Source: Steromphala cineraria
Lineage: Eukaryota; Mollusca; Gastropoda; Trochida; Trochidae
Reading direction: 5' to 3'
NCBI GenBank assembly: GCA_916613615.1
Contig: OU744726.1
Span: 20,215,515-20,279,514 of the forward strand
DNA: 64,000 bases
In this document: positions 12,360 through 22,989 of the stretch, piece by piece
Layout of the letters: every line of letters begins with the position of its first letter
Position numbering within the stretch: the stretch's first letter is position 1
Made by a program: the position numbers and the translations under genes
The notes under the pieces: generated by a model
Database searches by the model: none
Told to the model about the DNA's origin: nothing
Seen by the model: only the letters and a program-made list of their open reading frames with translations

Positions 12360-12700
12360 TTAATCACATATATCGAGGATATTATATGAGTGTTCATGAC
12401 ATACTATGTATACGACACGAGTGCCTATATGATATTATTTCCCGAGCGAGAGCGAGTGTCGTAAACATAATATGTCATTGGCACGAAAATAATGTTCTCT
12501 TTATTACCGTTGTCCCAAAATTAAAGAAAGTACTCAAAACCTAATTCTCCGCATAGACGGACAAGCCGACACCGTATAGATCGTGACGTAATAGGCGAAC
12601 CGTGACGTCAAAGCATTGTTTATAACGTGACATTCAATGAAAAAGTCATATGTCGCCCCAGGGCATCATATAAAAATATAAACCTCGATATTACTGCATT
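12360..12700 (+). repeat. Fold-back (palindromic) element family P, copy 1
   Basis: ATATCGAGG at 12370-12378 and its complement CCTCGATAT at 12683-12691 are short inverted ends. Inside is a hairpin: arm ATGACATACTATGTATACGA (12396-12418) pairs with 12456-12478 in 21 of 23 positions around the apex CCCGAGCGAGAGCGAG. The flank after the hairpin (TTATTACCGTTGTCCCAAAA, then ATTAAAGAAAGTACTCAAAA) recurs in copies 2 and 3. The element looks like a MITE. The 116-codon open frame across it (12194-12544) is repeat-derived, not a gene. Confidence 0.75.
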
Positions 12701-12710
12701 CGGAGCTTAT

Positions 12711-12907
12711 AAATAGAGGATATCATATGAGTGTCAATAACATACATGTTTACGACACGAGTGGCTAAATATTAGTATTCCTTCGAGCGACAGCGAGGGA
12801 TATACTGATATTTAGGAACTAGTGTCGTAAACATAGCATGTCATGAGACGAATATATTATTCTTTTTATTACCGTAATCCCACAATTAAAGAAAATACTT
12901 AAAACCT
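12711..12907 (+). repeat. Fold-back element family P, copy 2
   Basis: Starts AGAGGATATCATATGAGTGT. The long hairpin has its left arm at 12745-12785 (CATGTTTACGACACGAGTGG onward) and its right arm at 12794-12835 (ending AGTGTCGTAAACATAG). They pair over about 40 bases, including CTAAATATTAGTAT against ATACTGATATTTAG. The apex is TTCGAGCGACAGCGAGG. The 3' flank matches copy 1 up to CAAAACCTAC-like sequence and then diverges. Confidence 0.78.
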
Positions 12908-12925
12908 ACTTCTCACCATTATAAG

Positions 12926-12973
12926 TTACCATGTGTTCGCGATCTCCATATCAAACTCGCGGACACATGGTAA
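12926..12973. repeat. Short hairpin, 17-bp arms
   Basis: TTACCATGTGTTCGCGA (12926-12942) and TCGCGGACACATGGTAA (12957-12973) are inverted repeats matching at 16 of 17 positions, with a 14-base loop. The hairpin directly follows fold-back copy 2, and the single mismatch is a C/T change. Confidence 0.75.
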
Positions 12974-13116
12974 CGAATTTATCTCGACGAGCACCTTCTC
13001 TAAATGCTTTAAATCTGGCTTGAAAGATTGGATTGGCCAAAATGGCGTCAGATCAGATAGGTGTTACTCTTTTATTTAGGTATTTACAAATATAATTTTT
13101 AAACCATCGTGTTAAT

Positions 13117-13238
13117 GACCAAAAGTATGGTCTAGTACCGGAGCAAAGCGCACGGTACTAGACGGAAATTTAGGATTAACGAAAAAAAATCAAAATACCG
13201 AGCAATGCGGGCATTCCTAAATTTTGATTGTTTGGTCA
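13117..13238. repeat. Nested hairpin cluster with GAGC..GCG apices
   Basis: Three stems are nested or adjacent. An outer pair is TGACCAAA (13117-13124) with TTTGGTCA (13231-13238). A perfect 11-bp stem GTCTAGTACCG (13130-13140) / CGGTACTAGAC (13153-13163) surrounds GAGCAAAGCGCA. A third stem AAATTTAGGAT / ATTCCTAAATTT surrounds CCGAGCAATGCGGG. Both apices resemble those of the family P hairpins although the arms are unrelated. Confidence 0.65.
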
Positions 13239-13245
13239 CGTGACC
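13234..13245. promoter_or_regulatory. Palindromic E-box GGTCACGTGACC
   Basis: The core GTCACGTGAC is the consensus bound by MiT/TFE and USF-type bHLH-ZIP factors. It lies in a locally CpG-richer patch, 55 bases before a short frame with a reasonable initiation context (13301). A regulatory role is inference; it is also the outer edge of a hairpin cluster and may be repeat-derived. Confidence 0.3.
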
Positions 13246-13300
13246 TCGTGCACTCGCACCACATTCGATTTGAAGCGGCCGTAGAAGCCCCGTTGATGTC

Positions 13301-13408
13301 ATGGCGGACTGTCGAGTGGGGGCGAGCGAGTTTGCTGACTTTAGAACAAACTTTGCTCCTCAACATTATCATTTCGTTCCAAATTTGTTAACATGTCTTT
13401 GTCGTTAA
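13301..13408 (+). CDS. Short open frame in a CpG-richer patch, unidentified
   Basis: ATG at 13301 has a fair initiation context (TGTCATGGCGG). The 35-codon frame begins MADCRVGASEFADFRTNF and stops at TAA 13406-13408. An AATAAA follows about 220 bases later, near 13632. I recognise no family. It could be the first exon of an unseen gene, a fragment of a mobile element, or chance. Support is limited to initiation context, base composition and the E-box just upstream. Confidence 0.15.
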   Translation: MADCRVGASEFADFRTNFAPQHYHFVPNLLTCLCR

Positions 13409-13639
13409 GTACTGACAATACTATTCTTACTCGCATGTTGTCAACATCTATTTAACAAGGCATGTTACTTAGAAAGAACAATGTATGAACTGGTTTATGT
13501 TGATTGTATAGTAAACTTTTGTTTGATCATTACCGTTTCTGATTTTCTGTATTACTATGTCAATTTTGATAGATTGTGTAGTGTATATTTATATTGTTTT
13601 TATGTATTATAGACATGTCTTTTAAGTATTGAAATAAAG

Positions 13640-15040
13640 AATATAAATTTATAGATAGATTACCTTGTAATCCTCGATCTGCAACGTCCTCTGTAAAGCA
13701 TCTTTGTGCAGCTCTATATAGCTGGAGTCTGAGGCTATGTAAACCATTTATTATTGTGTTCCAACCTTGTGATGCTATGTTTTTTATCGGAAAGTAACTT
13801 AAAGCAGTTCACACATATATTCATATTCAGTTCAATCACGTGCACGGTGCACGTGCGTTTTACACAAGCTAAATTGTATTTCTTTGCGATGTGACATGCT
13901 AGTTTACATTCTAACCAGGCACTTGTCGCTCCAAGATAGCATTTCTATGTTTTAAGTTGCCAACATTTTCCTGTTGCTCAGTTTTAGGTCCCTGAGTATA
14001 TGTGTAAACCTAAAGTACAGCGTTATATTCGTACGTAATCAAGGGGGCGACAAATCAAAACAACGTATTGACTCAAATTGGTACTGTTGAAATGTAAAAG
14101 AACAGATACGACTTGTGATTAAAGATGTCGATAAGTTTTAATGGATGATGTTGAGAACAATTAAAATGAGTGTTTCCAAACAATGACATGCCCAAATTGT
14201 AACGGTTTACTGCCAGGTATAACATGTGAATAGGATAATTAAAAATGAACCTGTACTTTTGTAATGAATTTTTTGTGCATTTATTGTTGCAATGCTGCGT
14301 TCTTTAAAAGACATCAAACTTACATGGTTGAACTAGGATACGCAGTAAGCGAATAAATTTAAGGTACGCAGCTGTATGATTTTATATATGATACGAGGTC
14401 TCCAGGCTAAGCGTCACTTGCATGTATTTAAGACTATTTAAGACTAAGGCTACAGCAAATCAATCAATTAAAACATACAACTAAACTCCAAACATATTAT
14501 ACAGGTGCATTTGTATCATAGCCACATAATACATGTTCGATTACACCGTGACTCAAATATGTGTTGAATTAACTAATGACGTAACTCATTTCTGTCTTCA
14601 TTTGTCTTCATTTGTCTCTTCATTGAAAGTTTTTCTAAATTTTGATTAGATAGTTGTTTTTGTAATATCAAAGCAAAGTGGAATATGTAATGCTTACTAT
14701 TACATTCCAGCCTTTCTTATTTGCATACACATTTAAATATTAAAATGAAATGACTTCTATGCATTCAAACTTTATGCAAGCATTTCCCGTCTTTACTTAA
14801 AGAAGACCAACATCTTTAGAATGTGACTAAATATAGGTTATCCTTTTAGAACTGTTAAAGGAACAGTGACATTCCCTAGAAGGAGTAAAGGCACCAAAGG
14901 CTCAATAAAGTAAAAATGAATTATAGTTAACATCAAATCTAAATTACGAGTTTAACTCCCTCTTTGATTAAGCAGACACGAATACGAAATTGCATGTAAG
15001 TAATTTTTGTCAAAGTTATTCAACTTGCATTGCAGTATTT
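13640..15040. other. Intergenic sequence, nothing recognised
   Basis: AT-rich DNA without splice-bounded frames, repeats with partners in the window, or RNA signatures that I can see. Confidence 0.55.
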
Positions 15041-15042
15041 GA

Positions 15043-15510
15043 CTGACCCATTGTCAAAACATGTCCAAAACCAATTTAGATGAAGAACAGATGCGACTCG
15101 GGTACCATCCTGGCCCTCTGACACCCGGCGTTATTATCCTGTTCAAATGTTCAATGTTCACATGGCACAATATGGACTGTCAAGACGATATCCCAGTAAC
15201 ACAAGCCTGTGACACATGCATCAACAAATGCAATCCTTTCTTCCAGTAGCAATAAAACCACCCCATGCCATTAACGGGCCATCCTAAATCGATCGTGTTC
15301 AATGAAGTTGACGTCAAGTATCAGCTCATTTCGTCTTCACAACACCCACCTAAATCTCTCATGACTCATCTCAAAACATTGCATTCCTCTTACGTCATCA
15401 TAGCAAATAATGGTACGAATATGTTGCTAATGCAGTCGACCATGTGTAAAAGTGTTCTGATTGTCTTCCGACTCACTGTCACACCAGTTCAACACGTAGT
15501 TGAGCTCTGA
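15043..15510 (+). pseudogene. Unidentified open frame interrupted by two adjacent stops
   Basis: One frame runs 156 codons from 15043 to the terminal TGA (15508-15510), broken only by TAG at 15247 and TAA two codons later. The first part starts at ATG 15061 (MSKTNLDEEQMRLGYHPGPL) and has five Cys near its end. The second part starts MPLTGHPKSIVFNEVDVKYQ. The stretch is GC-richer than its surroundings. AATAAA at 15251-15256 sits exactly at the break, so the first part might instead be a terminal exon ending at TAG. I recognise no domain and no signal peptide. It could be a decayed exon or element fragment. Confidence 0.25.
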
Positions 15511-15584
15511 TCTGATTAATGTCTATGATTTGAAATCTCAACTCTCTCGTTTGGATGCATTAGTAGTCGCTCTTGGATCATCAT

Positions 15585-15920
15585 TTAAGGGGCAGTAGCA
15601 CGTTTGTATGGAGAATATAAGGTGATGTCAGGAAAATGAAAATTAATCGTTTTAAGTGAAAGACAATGTTAGATTAAATAATGTAAAGGTTATTCATGCG
15701 ATTCCCTCTTTTTACACAAAATGAATTAAAGGTGTTCACACAAAATGGCCGCCAATGGATTTTATGTGAATCTTCACACTTTGTCCTCTGAATTTGGATG
15801 ATTGGCTTGTGTAATGTGTAATTTTGACACTGTCAAATTAATACATTTAGCATTAACTTACAATTATCAGTGAAATATTTGAACTATAAAATTATCAAAA
15901 AACGTGCTACTGCCCCTTGT
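15585..15920 (+). mobile_element. TTAA-associated MITE, copy 1
   Basis: The body (15589-15916) has perfect 17-base inverted ends, GGGGCAGTAGCACGTTT and AAACGTGCTACTGCCCC. TTAA precedes it; TTGT, a likely mutated TTAA, follows. The interior matches copy 2 at 17898-18254, including ACAAAATGGCCGCCAATGGA. It is about 330 bases long with no coding frame, hence non-autonomous. TTAA target use suggests piggyBac-type mobilisation, but the ends do not show the usual CCC start. Confidence 0.85.
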
Positions 15921-16599
15921 TGTATGGTAGCTTGACCGTCTGCGTATGCTTAACATTAAGCGCCAGATGATGGCAACTTCAACCAAGCATGTTTGTGTTC
16001 GAGTGACTATTTTACTTGAAATATCTTACATGTATTAAGATATATACTACGTTTTTTATATTGCGTTTGACCTATCTCTTACTAATTTGTTATAATTATA
16101 TAAATGAAACACACTTCAAAAAACGTTAAACCTCAATAAAAACTAGGCTTGGTTTCCTTTAGTCGTGTTGGTACTGAGCTATTTTATAAAAGAGATATGA
16201 ATGTAAAGTTCATAGTGTAAAATGTGTATTTCCAATATGAAATAATGTGATAAATGAACCAAGTTAAAAGAGTTCGTGAAACGTTAATACATGATACAAA
16301 AATGTGACAGGGATATTTAAAATTATATTCTTTATAACTCTTATTTCTTTCCGGGAATAAAATTACAATCAGGGAATCTGAGTCCCTAAATCACTGAACC
16401 GCCATTTCCTTTCTGAGCACACTTCAAAATTGTTCGCCAATTTTTGTGACCTTATTATCGTGATCAATTCAAACCTGATATCTCTGATAGGGACAGAAGG
16501 CAATTCTTTTTTGTTGTACGTTACAGAAAATAATATAAAAGAAAGAAAATGATTGAAAGAGAGAAAATAAAAGATATATTGGAATAAAAAATAATGTCT

Positions 16600-17010
16600 T
16601 AAAGGGTTACTGTTGTGGTAGGAAGGTTTGATGAGGTTATTGATATATAGAATTCAGTTTTGTCACAAAGCTCGTCTGCCAATAAATGGAACAACAATGG
16701 ATCTTTGGTCTTATACCTTGGCCAGCTTAAATTGAAACTTAAGTAATCATGGTATTGCACAGATTGCATCATTAGATCTATTTCCTCTTATCCTGGTATG
16801 TAGTTCATTTAATGACTTTAAAGGTCTTGGTCATAGAAAGATGGTGGTGTCTTAAAAATAAATATATTTTCTGAATGTCATTTGAATATTGAGTAACGAT
16901 GATTTTAAGGGTGGCAACCCTTCATGATTATCTATATATAAGTTTCTATTTCGATTACGTTGACGGTTTAAAGATAAAGTATCTTTTAAAGATTTGTTAC
17001 TCTAAGTTTT
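16600..17010 (+). repeat. Segmental duplication block A, copy A2
   Basis: Diverged copy of block A. It retains the equivalents of TTTTGTCACAAAGCTCGTCTG, TAATCATGGTATTGCA-AGATTGCA, the TTTAATGACTTT region, and GATTTTAAGGGTGGCAACCC followed by TTTCTATTTCGATTACGTT. The palindrome beside the TATA-like sequence is broken here. Confidence 0.5.
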
Positions 17011-17599
17011 AAAATTCCAATCTTTTATCTGTTCACAGACCTGCAAAATTATCTGTTGGGAACAAAGACCAATTTCTTTACCCTTTTGCTTCTGGAATTG
17101 ATCCTTAGTTAACTATTACATGAGGACCTAGGAAGTAATTATCTTGGTTAATTTGTGTATAAAAGACAATCTTCAAAGTACTTTATGTATAATGGTAACT
17201 CTTTGATACCTTCATACTCTTATGTTCGTCCCTTTCAATTGATTTACAGGTGATGACTGTAAAGTGTGAGTGGTTTACTATAAGTTATAACATTGCATAG
17301 CGGGTTTCATAAAAACAATGATTCTAAATAATATTCTGATGTTTATATCACTAAGTAATTTTTTCTAGTTCATAGCAGCTATACATAACTTTGGATCAAT
17401 ATTGACTGCACAACGGTTGAATTCTTGTTGTATTCATCAACATTTATGTCTCATTCCATGAGATTTAAATGTACAATAAAGTTTAATAATTCTGGCAAGA
17501 AGTGGTATAGGCAGTGTTAAAGACATAAGATAAAACACGTTAACCCGGAGCAGACAAATATAATCATAAGTAATCACGTTTTATTAATAATACCAATAC

Positions 17600-17835
17600 T
17601 GCCATGGCATTGAAAGGTTTGACTCACAAGAAAACTAAGTTCTAAAGGCAAAGTCTAATAAAGACAATGTATGACCGAATTTCGCAATTCACTACTGATC
17701 TCTTAATACACTGCCCTATTTTACAGGCGTGATCGTGACCATAACAAACATAATGTCAATAAAGGTGAATGTAAACCTAACCGGTAGACATTTAATTGCT
17801 ATTTTGGATAGCTCTAGTGGCACATTTTGTAATGT
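17600..17835 (+). repeat. Segmental duplication block B, copy B1
   Basis: Shares with B2 and B3, in the same order, CTAATAAAGACAATGTATGACC, a CTCTTAATACACTGCC segment, and AATGTCAATAAAGGTGAATG followed by CTAACCGGTAGACA. It is the most diverged of the three B copies. No reading frame is conserved. Confidence 0.55.
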
Positions 17836-17893
17836 CAAAAGACTATCATGTACATAACTTTACATAACAGGTAACATGGCATGAAGTGAACAT

Positions 17894-18258
17894 TTAAAGG
17901 GGCAGTAGCACGTTTTTCGGGGGAAAACAAGGTGATGTCAGGAATATGAAAGTAAATTGTTCGAATTGAAAGACAATGTATTTAAACTAAATGGAGCAGT
18001 AATAATTAGATTAAATAACGTAAAGGTTAGCCATGTGATTCCTTTTTCTTACATAAAATGAATTAAATGTGTTCACACAAAATGGCCGCCAATGGATTTT
18101 ATGTGAATCTTTATATTTTGTCCTCTGACTACGGATGGTAGGCTTGTGTAATGAGATTTTTGACACTGTCAAAATAATACATTTAACATTAGTTTACAAT
18201 TATCAGTGAAAAATTTGAAATATATAAAATTATCAAAAACGTGCTACTGCCCCTTTAA
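17894..18258 (+). mobile_element. TTAA-flanked MITE, copy 2
   Basis: The body 17898-18254 lies between TTAA at 17894-17897 and TTAA at 18255-18258. The inverted ends are AGGGGCAGTAGCACGTTTTT and its complement. The interior carries the same GGTGATGTCAGGAA, GAAAGACAATGT, AATGGCCGCCAATGGA and GACACTGTCAAA segments as copy 1, plus a small insertion. Both copies have the same orientation and lie about 2.3 kb apart. Confidence 0.9.
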
Positions 18259-18924
18259 AGCATTTTTTCGTTGATAAATATGTACTTAACAAAACCATTT
18301 TGAACACTTTGCATGCATGGACTCATCGGAATATTTATGTCACTTATGTTTTTCGTTGAGCCCAATATTGAATAAAATGTCCTCAAGTCACAATCTGATC
18401 TCTCAATGTAAAGAGTATTCATTTTTTTATTTAACCACCTTTTGCAAAGTTTTATGGCTTTAGGGGAGTTGCAGGATTAATAGATTAACACTGACAAGGT
18501 GTATAGACGCTAACAGCATATACATTTAGAGCATAAGATGTATCGAATTGAGAAAACAAAAAAACATGAAATAAGTGAGTAGGTTTTTTCGTAGTTGTGA
18601 GATGGCACGTTCCTGAGAATGCTGATGTCAAATTGCAAAATAAGATTTAGATACTGAAACACATATGTATGTCACCAAATGATGTTAGATCTATATTGAA
18701 AAAAAAGTTATTGAAAAATATAAATCATGAAGCTACATGTATACAGGACATTCGATTAAATACTGTGTATCATTTGAGGCAGATGATTATATAAAATTCT
18801 TAAAATCCAAACAGGAATAACTGATTGTTTATTGAAATCTCTGATTCTGAGATCACTTACATGCAGGGTTATCTTGATTTGAGTCAAATGACATTGAAAG
18901 GACAATTTCTAATTCTATAACGTT

Positions 18925-19330
18925 AGGTTAGGTAACCTCTCAGCTAACTAGTACTGTTTTAACGACATTGGATGTTAGGTCGTAGACAAAGACATGGTTA
19001 AGATAAAAGGTTAACCAATCATTTCTTGAAAAAAGCTGCAACCCCGAATCCATGTTCTGTTTCCCTGATGTCACTTCTTCTAAATGACTTCTAGTCATTA
19101 TAAAAGCCTTTATTTTTAAAGATAGGGCGTTTGTTCTCAAAAACAGAAATTTGAATGTTGAGAAATGATGACATTAAAGGGTTGCAACCTTTTGATTATA
19201 TTCGCTTTTATCAGTCTGTATTTCAATTACCTTAGCGTTTAAAGATTAAATTACATTTTCTGCAGGTTAATTTCTGCAATGTGATTAAAAAAACATTTTA
19301 ATCGATTTTTGTGTGTTAGAATTTTAAATA
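18925..19330 (+). repeat. Segmental duplication block A, copy A3
   Basis: Matches A1 from TAACCTCTCAGCTAACTAGT through AATGACT-TCT-AGTCATT (19083-19099) and TATAAA (19099-19104), then GATGACATTAAAGGGTTGCA and TTTATCAGTCTGTATTTCAA. The palindrome plus TATA-like box is the best kept part. B2 follows about 2.2 kb downstream, the same spacing as A4 to B3. Confidence 0.6.
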
Positions 19331-20487
19331 AAGACTAGAATAACTATCCTTCTGCGATACAAATGTCTGTCTTTTATTTAACACGTTGAGCATTACTATT
19401 GAATTCAATAACAGTTTATCTTAATCCTATTTGAGGTAATATAAACTATTGATCTATTGGCGTCATATACATATATGTCACCAATGGTATAATTTCAGTT
19501 AAGAACTTTAGTTGGAATGATTTCAGCAATGGAATTTTTTAAAGGAGGGATTTCGAGTTTCACGACTGTGTGACAAAACAAAATGAGTTTGCAAGTACAA
19601 ATGAAATGTTAAATTCAATAAATATTCTGTGATGAACATACGTTTCATATTCGGATGAAATGAGTAATACGTTATTTACAACCTTCGTTGTCAATATGTT
19701 AGATTCGTTTTATATTTTGCAGAAGCATAAATCAGTAAAATGCCATGAAAATTGAGCTGTCTCTATCAAAATGTCTTTTATAACTCTGACCAGAAGTCTG
19801 ATTCCGTTTTTGTAATGTATCAAAAGATATTGCTAAATGTTTCTCATTGTGAATTTTCAAGATTCTGGTTGGTAATGGCTGAAATACTGCCCAAGTGGAA
19901 ACTCGACATTCTTATAAGGGTCTGATGATATTTTTAACAGTGATTTTTGGTCATAATTTGTTTTAAAATGCAAAGTTTGACCATTTCTTATGACCTGAAA
20001 TGACTGTTCACGAGCGATATTATTCTTTTATCTTTGATACCTTGTTAATGTCTAAATCTCATCTATATAGTCAAATTTGCCGGTAAGCTGTTATCTGCCC
20101 TTGAAAAATACATGTTTTTTAAAAATCAAGAACAGTTTAACGGTTGCTGCATCAAAAGTATTTTGAATTTGCAAATTCCAAGACAAACTTGTTATTGGTC
20201 AATGCTTCGGCTACATTATCTGTAAATTTCAGCTTTTCTAGTACCAATATCTGACGAGTAGTGTATCCTTAAAATGTGCATGGGGTTGGACTATAAAGTA
20301 AACTATAAGTGCTAAAAATCAAAATGTCACCGAACCACGTGACCTTCAAATTCATAAGTATTTTCTTTTTTGCAGTATTATACAGGTTGAAGGTCACTGA
20401 ATGCTTTTTAAATAAATGACAATGTTAAAAATCAGAACTTTGAGTCCATCAGGGCCTTTTACTTTTCGATTTTAACTAAAATTTTAG
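19331..20487. other. Intergenic sequence with a possible SINE scrap
   Basis: Mostly featureless. GGTAATGGCTGAAATACTGCC (19870 area) resembles the AATGGCTGCAATATTGCCCA segment of the SINE at 6748, without a tail or flanking duplication. Confidence 0.35.
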
Positions 20488-20640
20488 CGTCGCCACAATA
20501 AGGTGTACCAGCATGCCAATTTTGGTTTTGGTAGTATCCGCCGTTAAGCCAGCGTGGTATACACTGGGATCGTGGAATAGTAACAACAACAAATTCACGC
20601 CAATATCAACATAGATTCAGTTTGTCGACTTTATCCTTAC
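20488..20640 (+). repeat. Duplicated block D, copy 1
   Basis: ACAATAAGGTGTACCAGCAT, then GCCAATTTTGGTTTTGGTAG, recurs in diverged form at 21885 (AAAATAAGGTCTGCCAGCAT, then GGCAAATTTTGCTTTGATGG). The match continues to a shared GCGTGGTATA / ACGTGGTATA. Non-coding. Confidence 0.5.
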
Positions 20641-21139
20641 GTGTATTGAATTAATGAAAGTTTACATTTGCTTTCACCTCAATTTTCATCGGGCACGACA
20701 CAACGCACATTTGGCACTTTATCAAGCACTTTGTGAACGAGAGAAATATTCACTTTCCACAACATTACACCTTTATCAATGTGACACATGAGCATGTGTT
20801 AAAATGAGGGCTATTTGCTTAAGTCGAACCTCATTGTATGTTATCAATTAAGTATTAATATTTGTACATGTAAGTGTGATCCTATTTAACGATTGCATGA
20901 CATGCTGATTGAATCACAGATTTTATAATCAGCGACAGTTTAGGTCACATGTGTCATTTTTTTCTAATTTGAGTAATGTTTGGCAAACTTGATGATTTTC
21001 TATGATTGATAAAGATGCATGAACAATCAAGAGATTTCACTGCTTCACTGCTTCACAATAATGTTGACAATGCAAAAACCATAACAGCAAAAAGAAATCA
21101 GCCCGGAAACTGAAAACTGCTGTTTTCTTCTACATAATA

Positions 21140-21430
21140 GCAAGTGCCAGTACAGTTAAAGGTCTGACCTCTCACGTCGAAACTGAACGTTAACAGCAAA
21201 GTCTCATAAAGACAGTGTATGACCAAATTGTAGACTCGAGACGCTAAAATGACCCCTTGATACATTGCCTTGATTATACTGACGTTTTCGCGCTCGTAAG
21301 AAACAAGGTGTCAATAAAGGTGAGTATAAAACTAACCAGTAGACAAGTTAACTCTGCTTTTGATGGTTCATGTGAACAAGTAACGGCATAAACAGACTAT
21401 TCCGCACCCAGCTAAATACAACACTGGTTC
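21140..21430 (+). repeat. Segmental duplication block B, copy B2
   Basis: Shares with B3 GCCAGTACAGTTAAAGGTCT, TAAAGACAGTGTATGACCAA, GACGCTAAAATGACCCCTTG and GTGTCAATAAAGGTGAGTAT, and the trailing AAACAGACTATTCCG and AACACTGGTTCTC. Identity to B3 is high over about 280 bases. The shared AAAGGTGAGT looks like a 5' splice site, but no frame upstream of it is open in all copies. Confidence 0.7.
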
Positions 21431-21884
21431 TCAGAAGGCGACGCCATACAAGCTCGATAAATGACATATAGGCCTCGAAAAGGTCTTCTTGATCACTTAA
21501 CCTAATTGAATTGTTTAGCTTTCAAATAAAAGTGAAGATGGTTCTGATAGAGATATAGCTGAAGATTAAAAAAATTCACAAATGTTTTTAATCAGAACAC
21601 GGAGATCAATACTGTTTTAAAGAGAACTTACGATTAAATCATAAAGCCAGTCGCAATAGAAATCAAAGATTATGTTTAAATGCAATTAATCAAGCTACAT
21701 TTGACCCCGAAACAAACAAAAAGTAATGGTCACTATGATTTGTCAAACAGACCAACTCACATACTAGAAATTTGAAATGTGTCATTGCACAACACTTAAT
21801 GGTATGGAGATTGATGAAGTGAATGAAACACTGGAGTTTAATTGTCACACAAAGTATTTTAACATCGGATAAGCTCGATTTCAT

Positions 21885-22050
21885 GTCTCCAAAATAAGGT
21901 CTGCCAGCATGGCAAATTTTGCTTTGATGGTATCAGTCGTGTAGGCTGGTTGGTGTGAAACGTGGTATAATAGTAGTGTCACTTTTTAACCAATATTTCC
22001 AAAACCGCAATAGCCTCATTGATAGCTTCAACTTTGTAGATTTTTCTAAA
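21885..22050 (+). repeat. Duplicated block D, copy 2
   Basis: Diverged copy of the 20488 block in the same orientation, lying between B2 and C1. Confidence 0.45.
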
Positions 22051-22364
22051 GATTTGTATTTTATCTCTACTTCCTGATATAGAATCTCTGTTAAATTTTC
22101 AAAAGTGACGTAGAATGATAAATGTACATGTGTTCGTAGTTTGGTGTACAGAGTTCATATTAGATATAGATAAGAATAGAAAGAAAGGTACCTCAAGTTA
22201 TTGAATTGACAAAGCTAATCATTAATGTTATATACCCATTTCATGATAGATTAACTTAGGATGAAACGATTGATCAGGGATATATTGTGTGTTCCTGACA
22301 GTGATCAAACGTTCAATCAAATAACATATGAGCCAACTAAACAATCATTACAGATCATTGAATA

Positions 22365-22835
22365 GTGGTTATGTAAACGTAAAAACGTGTTACGAAACTA
22401 TCAGAAACTGATCCTGACTACGTAACGGAGTGAATTGAAATGACCTGCTTTATTGTAAAGTATTATTATTATTATATCCGATTTTGTCATTTTAATGTCT
22501 CATTTTTGATGTCTCTGTAAATGTAAAAGTACTTCAGTTCAAAGTATTTTTTATAATAGGCATATGACAGCGTTTCCCATTTTCATCCCGAGAACGACCA
22601 ATTAACGCACATTGTCACAGCGCTTACAGCTGCCTGCTTCCGTCAGAAATTCGAATCTCAAAGCGAAACCATTTTATCAACCAAAATCATTGTATTCAAT
22701 GCTATCCAACGATACCTTTCTGCTTTTCTTTGCTATTCCCGTGACAGGACACATCTTTGGACAACTTTTGATTTCAAAGCTGAATTGTCTTTTGCAGCCT
22801 ACGCTTTTCAAAGCATCTATTTTCCAAACATGGAG
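22365..22835 (+). repeat. Segmental duplication block C, copy C1
   Basis: Shares with C2 (30955-31445) GTGGTTATGTAA, CAGTTCAAAGTA, GACAGCGTTTCCCATTTTC, TTAACGCACATTGTCAC, GCTTACAGCTGCCTGCTTC and CATTTTCAAAGCATCTA-like segments in the same order. A chance open frame (22612-22866) exists here but is broken in C2, so coding is unlikely. Confidence 0.7.
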
Positions 22836-22989
22836 ACGGTACGACATACAAAGAAATAAGAGATAATTTTGAAATGTAGATATGATATCGTAACACCTTA
22901 ACATGGTTTGTATTTATAAAGATAGTACAATTTCTTTATCAAATCCACAATCATACTTCATCTCTATACTAAGCCATATCTATTGACAA

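Noticed and set aside
12194..12544. 116-codon + open frame
   Set aside because: Most of it is a CA microsatellite plus the fold-back element; the frame is not kept in the other copies.
22612..22866. 84-codon frame in block C1
   Set aside because: The duplicate C2 has indels that destroy the frame, so there is no sign of coding constraint.
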